DNA of 64,000 nt from Exophiala sp. HKRS030 (GCA_023897205.1 JAHWDD010000004.1:1178001-1242000), one strand, 5' to 3'. Counted from the stretch's first letter, positions 32,501 through 45,030 are shown. Notes: a model not told the origin generated them from the sequence alone. Numbers and translations: made by a program.

Positions 32501-33901
32501 CGTCCCCATGGCTAAATTTATTTTGTGTGTCCAGATCATTCACACAGGGGCATGGGACGATTCGTACGGCCAGGAACAGTGGAAAGATGAGTCCGTGGCA
32601 GTCATTGGGTCCGGAGCATCCTCAGTCCAAGTGGTACCAAACATGCAGGTTCGTCCCCGTCACTCTTGTTTCGTGTCCTCTCGTGTCGCGTAAGCATCTA
32701 CTGACCAGTGAACCCCACCATCGTTACAACAGCCTTTTGTCAAGCACATGGACATCTTTGTGAGAACGGCCGTTTGGTTTGTGAAGCTCGCCAACAACTA
32801 CGGTGACAACCACGCGTATACCGAGGATGAGAAAGCCGGATTCCGGGCCAGCAAGACAGCACTCGCTGCCCACGCGAGTGACATCGAGAACCAGGTCAAC
32901 GGCGATTGGAACCTCTTCTTTGCAAAAAGCGACGCACAAAAGAAAGCCAAGGAGTTTTTTCAAAAGCGCATGGCCGAGCATATCAAGGACCCCAGACTTC
33001 TCCAGGGTTTCACTCCCACGTGGGCGGTGGGTTGCCGACGTGTCACCCCGGGAGATCCATACATGAGAGCCATTCAAGAGCCCAACATCGACGTCCATTT
33101 CACGGGAGTCCGTCGCGTCAGTGAATTTGGGGTTATCGGCGAAGACGGCGTGGAGAGGAAAGTCGACACCATCATCTGCGCGACCGGGTACGACGTCTCT
33201 TACCATCCACATCATCCGGTGGTCGGACAGAACGGTATCACCCTCGAAGAGCAGTTTGGCGATGCTCCTGAATGCTATCTCGGCATTACGGTGCCGAACT
33301 TCCCAAACTATGTCCTGTACGGTGGCCCAACCTGGCCGGCGATGAACGGATCGGCTCTGGGGCCGCTCCTCGCGGTGACCAAATACGCCATCCAAGTCAT
33401 CAAGAAGCTTCAAGAAGAAAACATCCGGTCCCTGGCTCCGCGACAGGACGTGACCGACGCATTCAACGCTCACGTCCAAGAGTTTGTCAAACGGACCGTG
33501 TGGAAGGAAGACTGTCGATCCTGGTACAAGAATGCCGACACAGGGAAAGTGTTTGCAATCTGGCCCGGCAGTAGTCTTCATTACATGCAGACCATCAGGT
33601 CTCCGCGCTATGAAGACTATCACATCACCTACCACGCCAAAAACCAGTAAGTCTTGTATTATTTGAGGATTGAGACACCAGCACACGTAGTAGTAATGTG
33701 CTTTCAAGTCCAAGACGTGCTGAGCAGAGTAGCTGACTGATTCTGTTTGTTAGATGGGCCCATCTCGGCTTGGGCTTCACCATGGAAGATCGAGACCCAG
33801 AAGCGAGCACTGCACCCTATCTCACCGCCGACGCCATCGATGATCGGTGGATGGCACAGTTTCGGGACGAAACCTCCTCCGTCAAGGTCCAGCACAGGTA
33901 G
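31563..33901 (+). CDS. Baeyer-Villiger-type flavin monooxygenase
   Basis: Seven exons: 31563-31635, 31747-31831, 31904-32024, 32117-32401, 32535-32648, 32733-33646 and 33754-33901, giving 579 aa. The FAD Rossmann motif is [10 protein letters not shown] near residue 32, followed by [24 protein letters not shown], and the NADPH motif [10 protein letters not shown]. The Baeyer-Villiger fingerprint F-x-G-x3-H-x3-W is formed across an intron as [12 protein letters not shown] (residues 185-196). The intron between 32401 and 32535 has a GC donor (AG|GCAAGT) and contains a (CA)34 repeat. A late [10 protein letters not shown] is the usual family motif. The enzyme would insert oxygen next to a ketone (lactone or ester formation) using FAD, NADPH and O2. 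Neighbouring regulator and PRISE-like reductase suggest a small shared pathway. Confidence 0.9.
32432..32499 (+). repeat. (CA)34 microsatellite inside an intron
   Basis: Sixty-eight uninterrupted bases of CA dinucleotide inside the 133-nt fourth intron of the monooxygenase gene. Length variation here would change intron size but not the protein. Long alternating purine-pyrimidine tracts are prone to slippage. Confidence 0.95.
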
Positions 33902-34115
33902 GCAGCTTTTGAACAAAGTTACCTGTACAGTCGTGGGCTTAGTCGGATTGGATCCAGAGATAGCCATACGCAGCCGTCAGGGGACTCGACTGGATATGTT
34001 GGCCAGATAGGTGACTTTGGAGCGCTAATTGTCAAGTCCTGCAGCAAGGAAGCAGTGTGATATACAATCAATTTACACCCGTCAAGCCTTCAGCGTCAAT
34101 GTGCTAATTCACAAG

Positions 34116-36453
34116 TCACACACCAACCCAGGTCTGCTTTCGGCTTTTGTGCTGCATTCTCAGTAGGCTCTTCAAATAAGTCATGTCGGCTTGGTCGTAC
34201 TCGGCGTGATTGTCGGTTGGGTTACTCAGCACAAGTTGTGCCAAGAACCAGAATTGCAAACAATCCTTCATGAAACCAGGACCTCGCCATCGCTCTTCTG
34301 AAAGTTCGGCCGTCTGCTGCTCCGATGGTGACGGCGTCCCGAAGGCTTGTCGAGCATTCTCCAGCGAGCGGAGCGTCCAGACACGATTCCAATTCCGGAG
34401 CGAGTATTGAACAGGTTGGCAAGCATGCTGGATTCCGATCGATGAACGGACATGGAAGATGACGGAATGGATCGCTAACGATGTGCCAGATTGCCGTTAG
34501 AACAACGATTCGCTCACCGATAGTATCAGAAGATCCACCTACACATGATCAAGATCCCCAGATTCACATCCCCGAGTTGGGCGAAGAACTGCATCGTCTC
34601 CGAGTCCAATTCCCGACTACTGATGACGTTCAATGCCTCTGCGGTCGAGATGCGTCGACCTCTCCGCCAGAGAGGATGCGACATCCACGTTCTCAGGTGG
34701 TTGAAGCAGTCCGCCTTCGTCGTTGCCCGGAAGCAGGCTTCGGGGCAAACTAGATCAGCGCGTAACTCGGAGGGAAGGACCCGGGGAGGCATATTGTTCA
34801 TCATCGTGAAACCAGTGTCGAGAACAATAATGTAATTTAGAGTCCTGGGTGGTATAAAGTCAGCACAGGTTGAAATTTGTATGTGAGGACAGCTGTAACC
34901 GTATGAGCTCTTCTTTCAACGCGAAATCCTCCCAGTCAAAATCACCCTCGGCGAGAGATGACAAGTCAACATGCATGGCTTTGGCGAAACCCAATTCTCG
35001 AGCCATCTGTGGGACTTGTTAGTCGCCGTCTTGCCTGAACATTAGGTAAAACTCCTACTGCCACCACCTGCCCATACCGATGCCTCCTCACTCGCCGTTT
35101 CCCTCTGTCGTCCCCTTCCCAGTATTGGCAAAGACAAATCGCATGGGCTGCTTGAAGTGCCCTTAGTCGCCTGTTGATACAGACCGCATTCAACACCGAG
35201 TAGGATGAGGAGTCGCCAAAGTACTCGTCACCAAAAATCATCTCCTCCACCGGGTCACAAAAGAGCTTTGCGCAGCGGCGGTCTTCTGGGTCGACGGAGT
35301 AACTGGCCCCGATCAGTGCCATCGCAGCGACGAGCGTGTACGGAACGTTCGGGTGGACGAACGTTGGTCTGTGGATTACCGGCCAGTGTGTATACCACGT
35401 TGACCAGTAGAGCTCTATGAAGCGATGGAGATTGCGAGCGCTGAAGAAATCACGGGCACGCTTCGTCAATGCCACGCTTGGTCTCAAGCGGATTGGACTG
35501 TTTGGAGCTTTGTTTGAAATCGTAGAGATGAGTCTTAGTACAATCTCATTCGCGACCTTGAACAATGGATCGTAAGCAGTTGCATGCTCGGTATCGTCGC
35601 CACTCCATGGTTCTTTTGTTGTCGTGGTCGGAGATGTGGGATCTGCCATTGGCCGTGCATTCACATGCTGGCTTGAGAATTCAGTAGAGTTCGTCAACAT
35701 TGTTTCCATCCAATCCTTGCATGGAAAGTCATCTGGCATGTCAAGGATGAAATTTGGAAATTCATTGGTTGGACCACCAGTACTTTGCAGATTCTCGCTC
35801 TCCCAAAGTGTAAAGGGTTCTGAGCGCTGGTCTGACTGTAAGTAAAGGTCGGGATCGAACGTGCCGGCGAACCCGCTTGTCGATATAAGTCGAACAAAGA
35901 AGGGAAGCGAATCATGAATATCTTGGCTTTGGAGTCTTTTCAAAGACTCTCGTTCAAGCTGTGATATGAATGATTGTGTGCTCCCGATGTTCCATTGAGG
36001 CACGGTGGAGCCGTCCCTTGTAGAGGTGGATTTCCGGCGATGGTCAACACTTGTGTTCGAAGGGGTCGTCTCGGTGATGAGGTCGTTGAGCTCTGGAATA
36101 ACTTGACAAATTTCGACGTGCCTCAGATGGATATCCCTTTGCGTGTCCGTTAGCTAGCGAATGCTTGACACCGAACTAGACGTCACGGTAGCGACGTGCC
36201 TTCTCTTAAAGCTCTTGCCACATTTGGAACATTCGAAAGGTCTATGACTGGTATCTGGTACCACCCCATGTCAGCAGCTCAGCTTCTGGGTTGGTCCGGG
36301 ATATCTCAGTGGTAGCAGGCAAAACAAGGGATACCAAGATCAACAGCACTGCTTACGCGTTATCATATGACGACGTAAATGTTCTCTTCGGCTGAAAGTC
36401 TTTGAACAAACCGAGCAACTAGGAGCGTGCATGGTTTCGGTTGTGGGGATCAT
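34116..36453 (-). CDS. C2H2 zinc-finger transcription factor with Fungal_trans domain
   Basis: Six exons on the minus strand: 36453-36357, 36254-36200, 36136-35068, 35006-34900, 34844-34543 and 34474-34116, giving 662 aa. Finger 1 is C-x2-C-x12-H-x3-H (CSVCSKTFSRREHLRRHMIT plus His), completed across the first intron. Finger 2 is C-x2-C-x12-H-x3-C (CSKCGKSFKRR, then DIHLRHVEIC), completed across the second, which has a GC donor (AG|GCACGT) and a CTAAC branch site. The middle-to-C-terminal part is the Fungal_trans domain: FIELYWSTWYTHWPVIHRPTF, then MALIGASYS, LQAAHAICLCQYWEG, a RELGF segment and VLDTGFTMMNNMPPR. It should be a nuclear DNA-binding regulator. It is divergent from the PRISE-like gene and 0.2 kb downstream of the monooxygenase, so local control is likely. 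Confidence 0.85.
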
Positions 36454-36944
36454 TGAGGTCGACGGGGGCCGAGGCAGAATACCGCGCGAATTCTGGTTAA
36501 TGGCCACAAGGGCTAGCTTGGACACTGCAGATTGTGTTTAGGAAGCAAGAAACATACTGTAGTTAAACCGAATCCTGAAGAGATTATGTGATATGAGACT
36601 GAATCCAACGACAATGGATTAGTGATAGCCTCATCAACACTAAGTAAACTTGGTTAGTCTGTACATTCTAAGCCAATCAGAAATGCTTAGTCTGACCTGC
36701 CTCGGCCTCACACCAAATAAATACTTCCTCCTCCCCCGCCCCCGCCCCCGGGGGGTTCACACTTCTCCAGATATCAAGGGGCTTGAAGCCGAGTATCTCG
36801 TCCCCAGACCCCAGAGGTTTTGCTGTTGTGTCAATGAAAATGGCTTTAAATAGCCTGGGGTGGCCAGGAATGTTCAGAATGCTCTCTGTAAAACACCGTG
36901 CAAAGTAAATACCTTCTTGCCAATTCAAAGGCCCCCCATTCCCA
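36454..36944. promoter_or_regulatory. Shared promoter region, regulator (-) and reductase (+)
   Basis: A 491-bp gap between divergent start codons. A short G/C homopolymer-like tract (about 36729-36752) lies in it. No clear TATA box or factor site is seen. Confidence 0.45.
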
Positions 36945-38387
36945 ATGTCGTCCGAGGAATACCCTGTCCGCAATGTCGGCATCTATCACAATCTACCGCA
37001 ATTCGACCCTCAGCTTTCGGGGCTAACAGCTTTGATCACGGGTGCCAATGGTATCTCTGGTTTCAACACCCTAAGAGCGCTTCTGAGTTCGCCTCAACGT
37101 TGGTCAAAGATATACACATTGTCGAGACGTCCCATTTCGGCAGACATGTTGAGTCTGCTGCCCTTGGACGTCCGCAGTCGTGTTCACCACATTGGGTGTG
37201 ATCTGCAATCAGACCCGAAAGAGATTGCGGCCATCCTGAACGCAGCTGTAGACAAGGTCCAGTACATCTTCTACTACGCGTATCTTCAGCCGAAGGTGGA
37301 GGATGGGAACCTCTTGTGGTCCAATGATCAGCAATTGGTGGACGTCAATGTTGCTATGCTCTCAAACTTTCTCCAAGCTTTAGGGAATACCAACATAAAA
37401 CCCAAACGGTTTCTCCTTCAGACTGGGGCCAAAAACTATGGCAGTCACATTGGACGAGCTCGGACTCCAAACGTCGAATCCGATCCTCAACCTCGCCATC
37501 TGGCACCCAACTTCTATTACCCACAAGAAGATCTTGTCTTCAAGTACTGTGCCTCGAATAACGTGGAGTGGAACATCATTCGTCCCCCATTTATCATTGG
37601 AACATCCTCAACGGCTCAAATGAATGGACTATACGCGTTCGCGGTGTTCGCTGCCGTTGCTGCTGAGCGTGGAACTGCATTGGCATTCTCTGGCACCTGG
37701 GAACTTTGGCAGCAATACTGCGCACAACATGGGAGTGCAATGCTGACTGGCTACCTCAGCGAATGGGTCATACTCGAGGACAAGTGTCGAAATGAAGCAT
37801 TCAACAGCCAGGACACCAGCCCAATCTCCTGGGATCGCATTTTTCACGAGCTTGTCAGATGGTTCGGGGTCCAGAAAGGAGTGCAGCCGCCCAGCGAAGA
37901 TGACTCTGGTTGGGCAGAGTTCAAGATTGGAGGAGGCAAAGATGCACCCATGGGGTAAATCCCAAACACCACTTACCTTTCTTCAAAGATATTACTGACC
38001 GAGGTTTATATAGGTATGGTCCTCCTCAATCGACTAAACTTGCATTTTCGATGGTGGAATGGGCCAAAGACCCCGAGAACCACAAGGCATGGAAAGACAT
38101 AATGCAGAGGGAAAACTTGACATTCGATCCGTTTTTGGACATCGAAGCTAATTTCCTGATTGGAGATATGTTGTTCGTCGTTTTTGGGCCACTCTCGATG
38201 AACAAAGTCAGTGAAGCATATACCAAACTCACAGTTCAGGCTACTAACACTCTGACTATAGGCACGTCGACTTGGATGGACAGGTTTTGTGGACACCATG
38301 GAGAGTATCTTCGAGATGAATCAAGAGCTGAATGCGCTCGGAATGCTGCCGAAGATGAAGGTGCAGGCACCGCTCCCGCTTGTTTGA
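36945..38387 (+). CDS. PRISE-like NAD(P)-dependent reductase (SDR, epimerase fold)
   Basis: Three exons: 36945-37954, 38014-38206 and 38262-38387, 442 aa. The Rossmann motif is TGANGISGFN near residue 33. The active-site region reads LLQTGAKNYGSH, a K-x-Y arrangement like that of progesterone 5-beta-reductase/iridoid synthase (PRISE) enzymes instead of the usual YxxxK of SDRs. NIIRPPFIIG and SWDRIFHELVRWFGV follow the same family. PRISE enzymes reduce the double bond of activated enones with NADPH. Fungal members often sit in metabolite or steroid/terpenoid-modifying clusters. A monooxygenase and a regulator adjoin it. Confidence 0.83.
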
Positions 38388-38681
38388 AACTTGCACCGTG
38401 TCTAAGCTTCTGAATGAGTGGCACTTGAGGCATCCGTTAGTTGAATTATGTATACCAACCAGTACTCAGTAAAATGTAATAAATGCCCAACAATTGCTCG
38501 TCTGAGTACAAAAGCTAGTAAGGAGTGGTTCGTGGTGATAGTATCGATTACAGGGGCCAATTCTTGGCAAGTCACGAGTGGCTATTAATCACCCTGCCAA
38601 CCAGCCTTGTCAACACCGAAACCCTCTCCCTGTTCTGACTGCGTCTATCCTGCCTGCAGAATTTGATTAGCATCAAACAAG

Positions 38682-39621
38682 ATGGCGGTCGACAAGAAAG
38701 ATAAATCACAGCTTCATAAAGTAGCCTTGCGAGGTATGTTGAATGATGTTGAATGCCAATGATTGTGTAACATGTGCTGATCGAGTTGCCAGGCTCCTCG
38801 AAGTTGGTAGCCGAATTTTTTGAATACTCCATCAATACGATTCTGTGAGTCTGGAAAACGGCAAGAAAATCTGAAGTTGGCGGTAAAGGCTGACTTTTGG
38901 AAGGTTTCAAAGAGGCGTGTATCCTGCTGAGGATTTTACACCGTGAGTGAGAAAGCGCACCCAAGCGCAAGGCAAAAGCTAAGAGATACAGTGTCAAGAA
39001 ATATGGACTTAATATGCTCGGTAGGACGATAGTTCCAATCGCACGCGAAAGGCTAACCGTTGCAAGTCTCCTCGGATGATCAAGTCAAGGCGTACATCAA
39101 GAAAATCATGTCGCAGCTGAACAAGTGGATGGTGGGCGGCAAGATTTCCAAACTAGTGGTGGTTATCACCAGCAAAGAGACTGGAGAACACGTTGAGCGG
39201 TGGCAATTCGATGTTCAGATCATGAGCAAGTCGTCAAACCACCGGGCGTCCAAGAAAGCTCGAGATAAGGAGAACGCAGCCCCAGAGTAGGATAATCAAG
39301 CACACGCGTCAGAATAGAACTGACAAATGCAGGGACGCAACACCTGTTGAGGCCGAACCTGAGAAGACGGAGGCGCAGATTCAAGAAGAAATACAGGCTA
39401 TTTTCCGACAGATCACGGCGTCAGTCACATTCTTGCCTGTACTCGACGGCAACTGCACTTTCAATGTTCTTGTATACGCAGACGCAGATTCTGACGTGCC
39501 TATCGAATGGGGTGACAGTGATGCTAAAGAAATTAAGAACGGCGAGAAGGTGCAGCTACGAAGTTTCAGCACCAGCAATCACAAAGTTGATACCATGGTT
39601 AGCTATCGTTTGGCAGATTGA
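38682..39621 (+). CDS. MAD2: Spindle assembly checkpoint protein Mad2
   Basis: Six exons: 38682-38733, 38793-38844, 38904-38942, 38992-39020, 39067-39286 and 39333-39621, 226 aa. The HORMA-domain sequence is clear through all joins: LRGSSKLVAEFFEYSINTIL, LFQRGVYPAEDF, KKYGLNMLV, SYIKKIM-type helix (AYIKKIMSQLNKWM), SKLVVVITSKETGE and ERWQFDVQ. The C-terminal safety-belt part includes ADSDVPIEW and FSTSNHKVDTMVSYRLAD. Mad2 binds Cdc20 and Mad1 at unattached kinetochores to delay anaphase. A charged, basic insertion (SSNHRASKKARDKENAAPE) lies between the core and the safety belt, as in other filamentous fungi. Four of the six exons are shorter than 60 nt, so automatic gene finders may miss them. 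Confidence 0.93.
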
Positions 39622-40167
39622 TGGATCTATGCCACAACAGCCTGAAGGAGCGAGGCGTTTCGGGGTTCACAACAGGGATCGATGGTTGGATGGATGTCAG
39701 CGGTATCTCTTGCTGCTTCGAGGTTAGCAATGATAATGACTCTCATGACAGATGTTCATCTATAGCTAGTGCTATGATATTTTAGGATAAGAAAAGACTT
39801 ATGCCTGTAGAATGCCAGTATGTATGGTCTCCTGTTAAAGTCCAAGTAGCCTGGTTCAAATACGAGTACGGACAAGGCTGTGTGCCTATCATACAGCCTT
39901 GTCGGTAGGCGGGGCTTGTGTGCGAAATTTGGAGAAAGATTTTGGAATCCGCTGGTCGCCCACCTAAAGAATCTCTAGACTGTATCGCCGCAACAAAATT
40001 GACGTCGAATGCCTATTGATGCCTGCGACACAGTCACATTTAATTTCCTGCCTCATCATGCGATAGTCCTCTCCGATTCGACGACAAAAGAAACCTGACC
40101 TAGAAGAAACCGATGCGTCGCCTTCGCGTGTCCACATTCCAGGCGTTGCGGTGACAACTAAGGCAAG
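39622..40167. other. Intergenic region MAD2 - RPO31
   Basis: About 0.55 kb between two plus-strand genes, with the MAD2 3' end and the polymerase gene promoter. No other gene is recognised. Confidence 0.4.
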
Positions 40168-43100
40168 ATGCCTGTGGCTACAGAAGTCTCAAACCAGTGG
40201 CCGGGCAAAGAGCAGGTCATTAACGATGCTCCAAAAGTGATTAAAGAATTACATTTCGGCGTTTTGTATGGAGTCTTGGGGGAGCGCATCAAAAAACATG
40301 CTCTGACAATTCCACAGATCTGATCAAGACATCATTAATCAGTCTCAAGTCGAACTCGCCGACCGCCGACTGTTCGATCTCGACAAAGGTCGCACCTACG
40401 CTGAATATGGACCTCTGGATAGGCGCATGGGCGTCTCCGGAAAGCGAGATACTTGCGCAACTTGCGGTGAACAATTACAGACCTGCAATGGTCATTTTGG
40501 TCACGTTCGTCTAGTTCTTCCGGCATTTCATGTGGGATACTTCAAAAAAATCATTCAAATATTGCAGAGCATTTGCAAGGCATGCACTTTGGCCTCCGAG
40601 GCTCTGGATCAAAACACTAACTTTGTCAGGACTGTTCCTGCATCCTCCTGTCAGAAACCGACCGCCGGAAATTCATAAGTGCACTCCGCAGAGCACAGCA
40701 CGACAGTCTCAGACAGGCTGCGATCGTACGAAGAGTTGCAGACCAATGCCGGAAGACAAAAACATGTTTTGAGTGCGGTGCGATCAATGGTCTTGTCAGG
40801 AAAGCTGGGACATATTCCTTGAAAATTTCTCATGATCGTTTCAAATCTTACAATTCTTCTACGGCACAAAAGAAAGTTCCTCCGCCTGAAAAGGTCGAGT
40901 TCGACCAATCATTCAACCATGCAAAGCAGTCAAATTCGGAGCTTGACAAACACCTCAAGAAGGCTATGGACGATTTAAACCCTCTACGAACTCTCAAGTT
41001 GTTTAGACGCATACGACAGGCTGACCGAGAATTGCTAGGACTGCGCTCAGCCAAACCGGAGTCATTCTTATGGCTGTACATTCCAGCGCCACCGGTGTGT
41101 ATCCGGCCATCGGTCGGACAGGAAGGAGCCAGCACAGAGGACGATATCACTGCGAAGTTGGGTGACATTGTCGCTGCAAACACCGCTCTGAGAGAAGCTA
41201 TCGAGAAAGGCGCCCCTGTTCAGTCTGTTATCGAGCATTGGGATTACCTCTCCCTTCAACTGGCCATGTACATTAATAGTGACGTGCCAGGCCTTGCAAA
41301 GGGGGAGTTCGGAAAACAGATCAGAGGCTTTGTTCAGCGCCTCAAAGGCAAACAGGGCCGCTTCCGAGGTAACCTATCCGGCAAACGGGTTGACTTTTCT
41401 GGTCGTACGGTCATCTCTCCCGATCCGAACCTAAGCATCGATGAAGTCGCTGTACCTATTCTGGTCGCCAAGAACATGACATATCCAGAAGTTGTCAATG
41501 AGATCAACATCGAAAAGCTGCGAAAGAGAATCCGAAACGGTCCCAGTGTTTGGCCTGGAGCAAACTACGTTTGGAAAAAAGAAGGAGATTTCCGGATCTT
41601 CTTAAGATACGGCAAACCACACGTTGTTGCGAAGGAACTCAAAGAAGGGGACATTGTCGAGCGCCACTTGGAAGATGGAGACATCGTCCTGTTCAATCGT
41701 CAGCCATCCTTGCACAAGCTCAGTATTCTCAGTCACTTCGTCAAAGTTCGACCTCACCGTACCTTCAGACTCAATGAATGTGTATGCAACCCCTACAATG
41801 CTGATTTCGACGGAGACGAGATGAACTTGCATGTGCCTCAGACCGAGGAAGCACGAACAGAAGCGACACTTTTGATGGGCGTCAAGCACAACATTGTCAC
41901 TCCAAAAAATGGTGAGCCCATCATCTCGGCCATCCAGGATTTTATCACTGCTTCTTTTCTTCTCAGCTCTCTCGATCAATTCTTTGATAGAAAGACGTTT
42001 GTTACGATTTGCATGGGGATGCTGGAACCTGACACAAAATTCGAACTTCCTCCACCAGCTGTAATAAAACCGGAAACCCTTTGGACGGGTAAACAAGTCT
42101 TCAGCACCATGATGAGACCGAACAAACAGTCACCTGTGACAATCAATCTCGATGCTTCCTGTCGAGATCACAACCAGTACCATCCAGGACTACATCGGGA
42201 TCTACAAGATGACAGTTTTCTATGTATTCGCAACTCTGAAGTTCTCTGCGGCAGAATGGACAAGGCGACTGTTGGCTCTGGTAAGAAGAATTCGGTTTTT
42301 TACATTCTCTACCGTGACTTTGGTCCAGACGCAGCTGCACAAGGAATGAATCGATTGTCAAAGCTCTGTGCGAGATGGTTGGGCAACCAGGGATTCACCG
42401 TTGGCATTAGTGATGTCACTCCACCTTCGTTGCTGGTTAAAGAGAAGGCGGACATGATTGCAAAAGTTTTTGAAGAATGCCTTGAATTCGTCAAGACATC
42501 CAAGGCCGGAAAGTTGAAGAGAAAGCCTGGTCTCGACGATGCAGGTTCACTCGAGGCTGAACAAATCAGAGTACTGAGTACTGTTCGTACAAATATTGCA
42601 GGGCGCTTGACATCTCAACTCAGCAAGAGAAACACTCCCATGGTCATGGCCATTTCGGGTTCCAAGGGTTCGAACATTAACGTCACACAGATGGCTGCGC
42701 TTCTTGGACAGCAGGATATCGAAGGCAAACGTGTGGGCGATGGCTTCCAAGACCGGACGTTGCCGCACTTTGCCAAACATGAGCGATCGCCACCATCGAA
42801 AGGATTTGTATCGAATAGCTTCTTCAGCGGGCTACTCCCTTATGAATTTCTGTTCCATGCAGTTGGTGGTAGAGTCGGTTTAGTCGATACCGCTGTCAAG
42901 ACTGCAGAGACTGGTTACATGTCACGTCGGCTGATGAAGTCCCTTGAAGATCTCTCTACACAATATGATCGGACGGTACGGAACTCGGCATCTAATATTG
43001 TTCAGTTCCGCTTTGGTGACGATGAGTTGGATCCAGTCGACATGGAGGCCAGTGCAAAGCCTGTGGACTTTGAACGCACGTTCGCTCATGTCGAAGCCAC

Positions 43101-45030
43101 TACCTTCGATATGAACGACCCTGGTCTCAGTGATACCGAGATCTTTACGATCATGGAAGAAATTCTCGCACCAAACCGTGCTCTTCTCACCCGTGTTGAT
43201 CTCGACGGTAAAGAGCTCCCGTATGATAACGACGACGACAGGTTCGTTGATCAGCACGAAAGTCACCGTGCATTTTTACAATCTATCCACGATTTCGTCA
43301 TGGCTAAGATCCGGTCGGTCGAGGATGCGAAAGTACAAAAGAAATCATTTGCTCTTCCACCACCAACAGCTTCCAATTCGAGCAAGCGCAAGGTCGACAC
43401 TGATGCCGACGACGTCGAAATCGACTCTGTGGCAAACTCAACTAGACGCTCTAGCCGCAAGGGAGCCTCCGTTGCACCACCCGTGTCACCAAAGGCCGTC
43501 AAAAAGCAGAAGAAGTCCGAGTCGAATGATCAATCCGTCGCTCGAGTCCAAGCAGCACCGTCCACAAAGGACCGCTTCGAGATGACCTCGAAGGTCTCCG
43601 AGAAGACTCTCAAAGCATTTATCAACCTCTGCCTGGAGAAATATGAACGTGCTCGTGTTGAGCCAGGTCATGCCGTCGGCGCCGTCGGTGCACAGTCCAT
43701 TGGTGAGCCAGGCACACAAATGACACTGAAAACTTTCCACTTTGCTGGTGTTGCAGGAATGTCGCTCACGGCTGGTGTACCTCGTATCAAAGAGATCATC
43801 AACGCATCGAAGGAAATCAGCACACCCGTGATCACGTGTCGCCTTGAGCGTCGTCGAGATTTGTCCATTCCAGAATCACTTGGGCGTATTGTGAAAGGTC
43901 GCATCGAGTGTCTCTACCTCGAAGACGTGGCAGAGAATATTGAAATCTCACTTCCGATGATACACACCATCAACATTGCTCTCAAGATCAGCCTTGATAC
44001 GATTACCGAACTTGGTCTCGATTTAACCATCCAGGATATCTGCCTTGCAATCCAGCGCCATCGACAGCTCAAAGCCGCAAAACTGCGCATCCGAGTCAAA
44101 TCTCCAAGTGAAGCCATGATCGAGACTGAAAGTGCCATCAAGTCGGCTAAGCGCGGTAATGCCGCCAAGATCGACGAAGAAGGGCAAACTGAGAAACTCC
44201 TACGACTACGAGCCCTCCGCAGAATATTGCCGAGTGTGCACGTGCTCGGCCACCCGCTGGCGACGAGAGCGGTCGTGATGGCTGAAGATGACCCCCGAAG
44301 CGATGAGATCAAGGCACTCAGTGCCAAGTCTGCCCGCATCAAGGCGGAGGCCCAGCAACGCAAGCTGGCACAATCCCAGGTCAAAGACGAGGAAGGTACA
44401 ACAGCTTCGGCTTCACCTGAATCCAGGGTCAAGAATGAAGAAGCGGTTCCGTCGAACCCGGCCCAAGCTCCGACCAAAGACGACGGAAAGCCCGTTCAAA
44501 TGCACAAAGTCATGGTGGAAGGATATGGATTGCGCTATTGCATGAACACCGAGGGTGTCGACGCGTACCACACGCAGACCAACAGTGTCGTCGAGACACT
44601 CCAAGTCCTCGGGATCGAGGCTGCCCGCGCCAAGATCATCCTCGAGATCCAGGAGGTCATGAAGTCTCTTTCCATCGACCCTCGACACATGGCCCTGCTC
44701 GCCGACGTGATGACCTACAAGGGTGAGGTTTTAGGAATCACCCGATTCGGCCTGGCCAAGATGCGGGATAGTGTGCTGCAACTGGCCAGTTTCGAGAAAA
44801 CAGCGGACCACGTCTTTGACGCGGGCATCGCGGGCAAGATCGACAAGATCGAGGGTGTGAGTGAGAGTGTCATTGTGGGGAAGACGATGAACGTCGGCAC
44901 CGGAAGTGTCGAGGTCGTGAGGTACCTCAATGTCGATTTGGAAGGCAAGGACAAGGGCAAGAAGCCGGCCGTTTTTGAAGATGCGTGGAACAAGGCGGTC
45001 AAGGTTGGAAGGAAGAAGACGGCAACATGA
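40168..45030 (+). CDS. RPO31: DNA-directed RNA polymerase III largest subunit (Rpc1/Rpc160)
   Basis: Three exons: 40168-40265, 40318-40579 and 40630-45030, 1586 aa. The N-terminal opening IKELHFGV, the zinc-binding region CATCGEQLQTCNGHFGH and CFECG, the bridge FSGRTVISPDPNL, and the absolutely conserved metal site NADFDGDEMN at residues 510-519 (Asp512, 514, 516) define a largest-subunit polymerase; details such as the funnel and trigger-loop region (VGAQSIGEPGTQMTLKTFHFAGV) fit Pol III. The second intron has a GC donor (AAG|GCATGC). The protein is longer than the yeast subunit because of two low-complexity charged insertions, about residues 1021-1110 (Ser/Lys/Asp rich) and 1354-1411. It transcribes tRNA, 5S and other small RNA genes in the nucleus. 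Confidence 0.95.

Noticed and set aside
32335..32763. Open frames through the CA repeat encoding poly-(Thr-His) or poly-(Val-Cys)
   Set aside because: They are by-products of the microsatellite, which lies in an intron of the monooxygenase gene.
36285..36325. A-box-like TATCTCAGTGGTAGCA suggesting a tRNA
   Set aside because: It falls in an intron of the C2H2 regulator and lacks a B box and matching acceptor stem.
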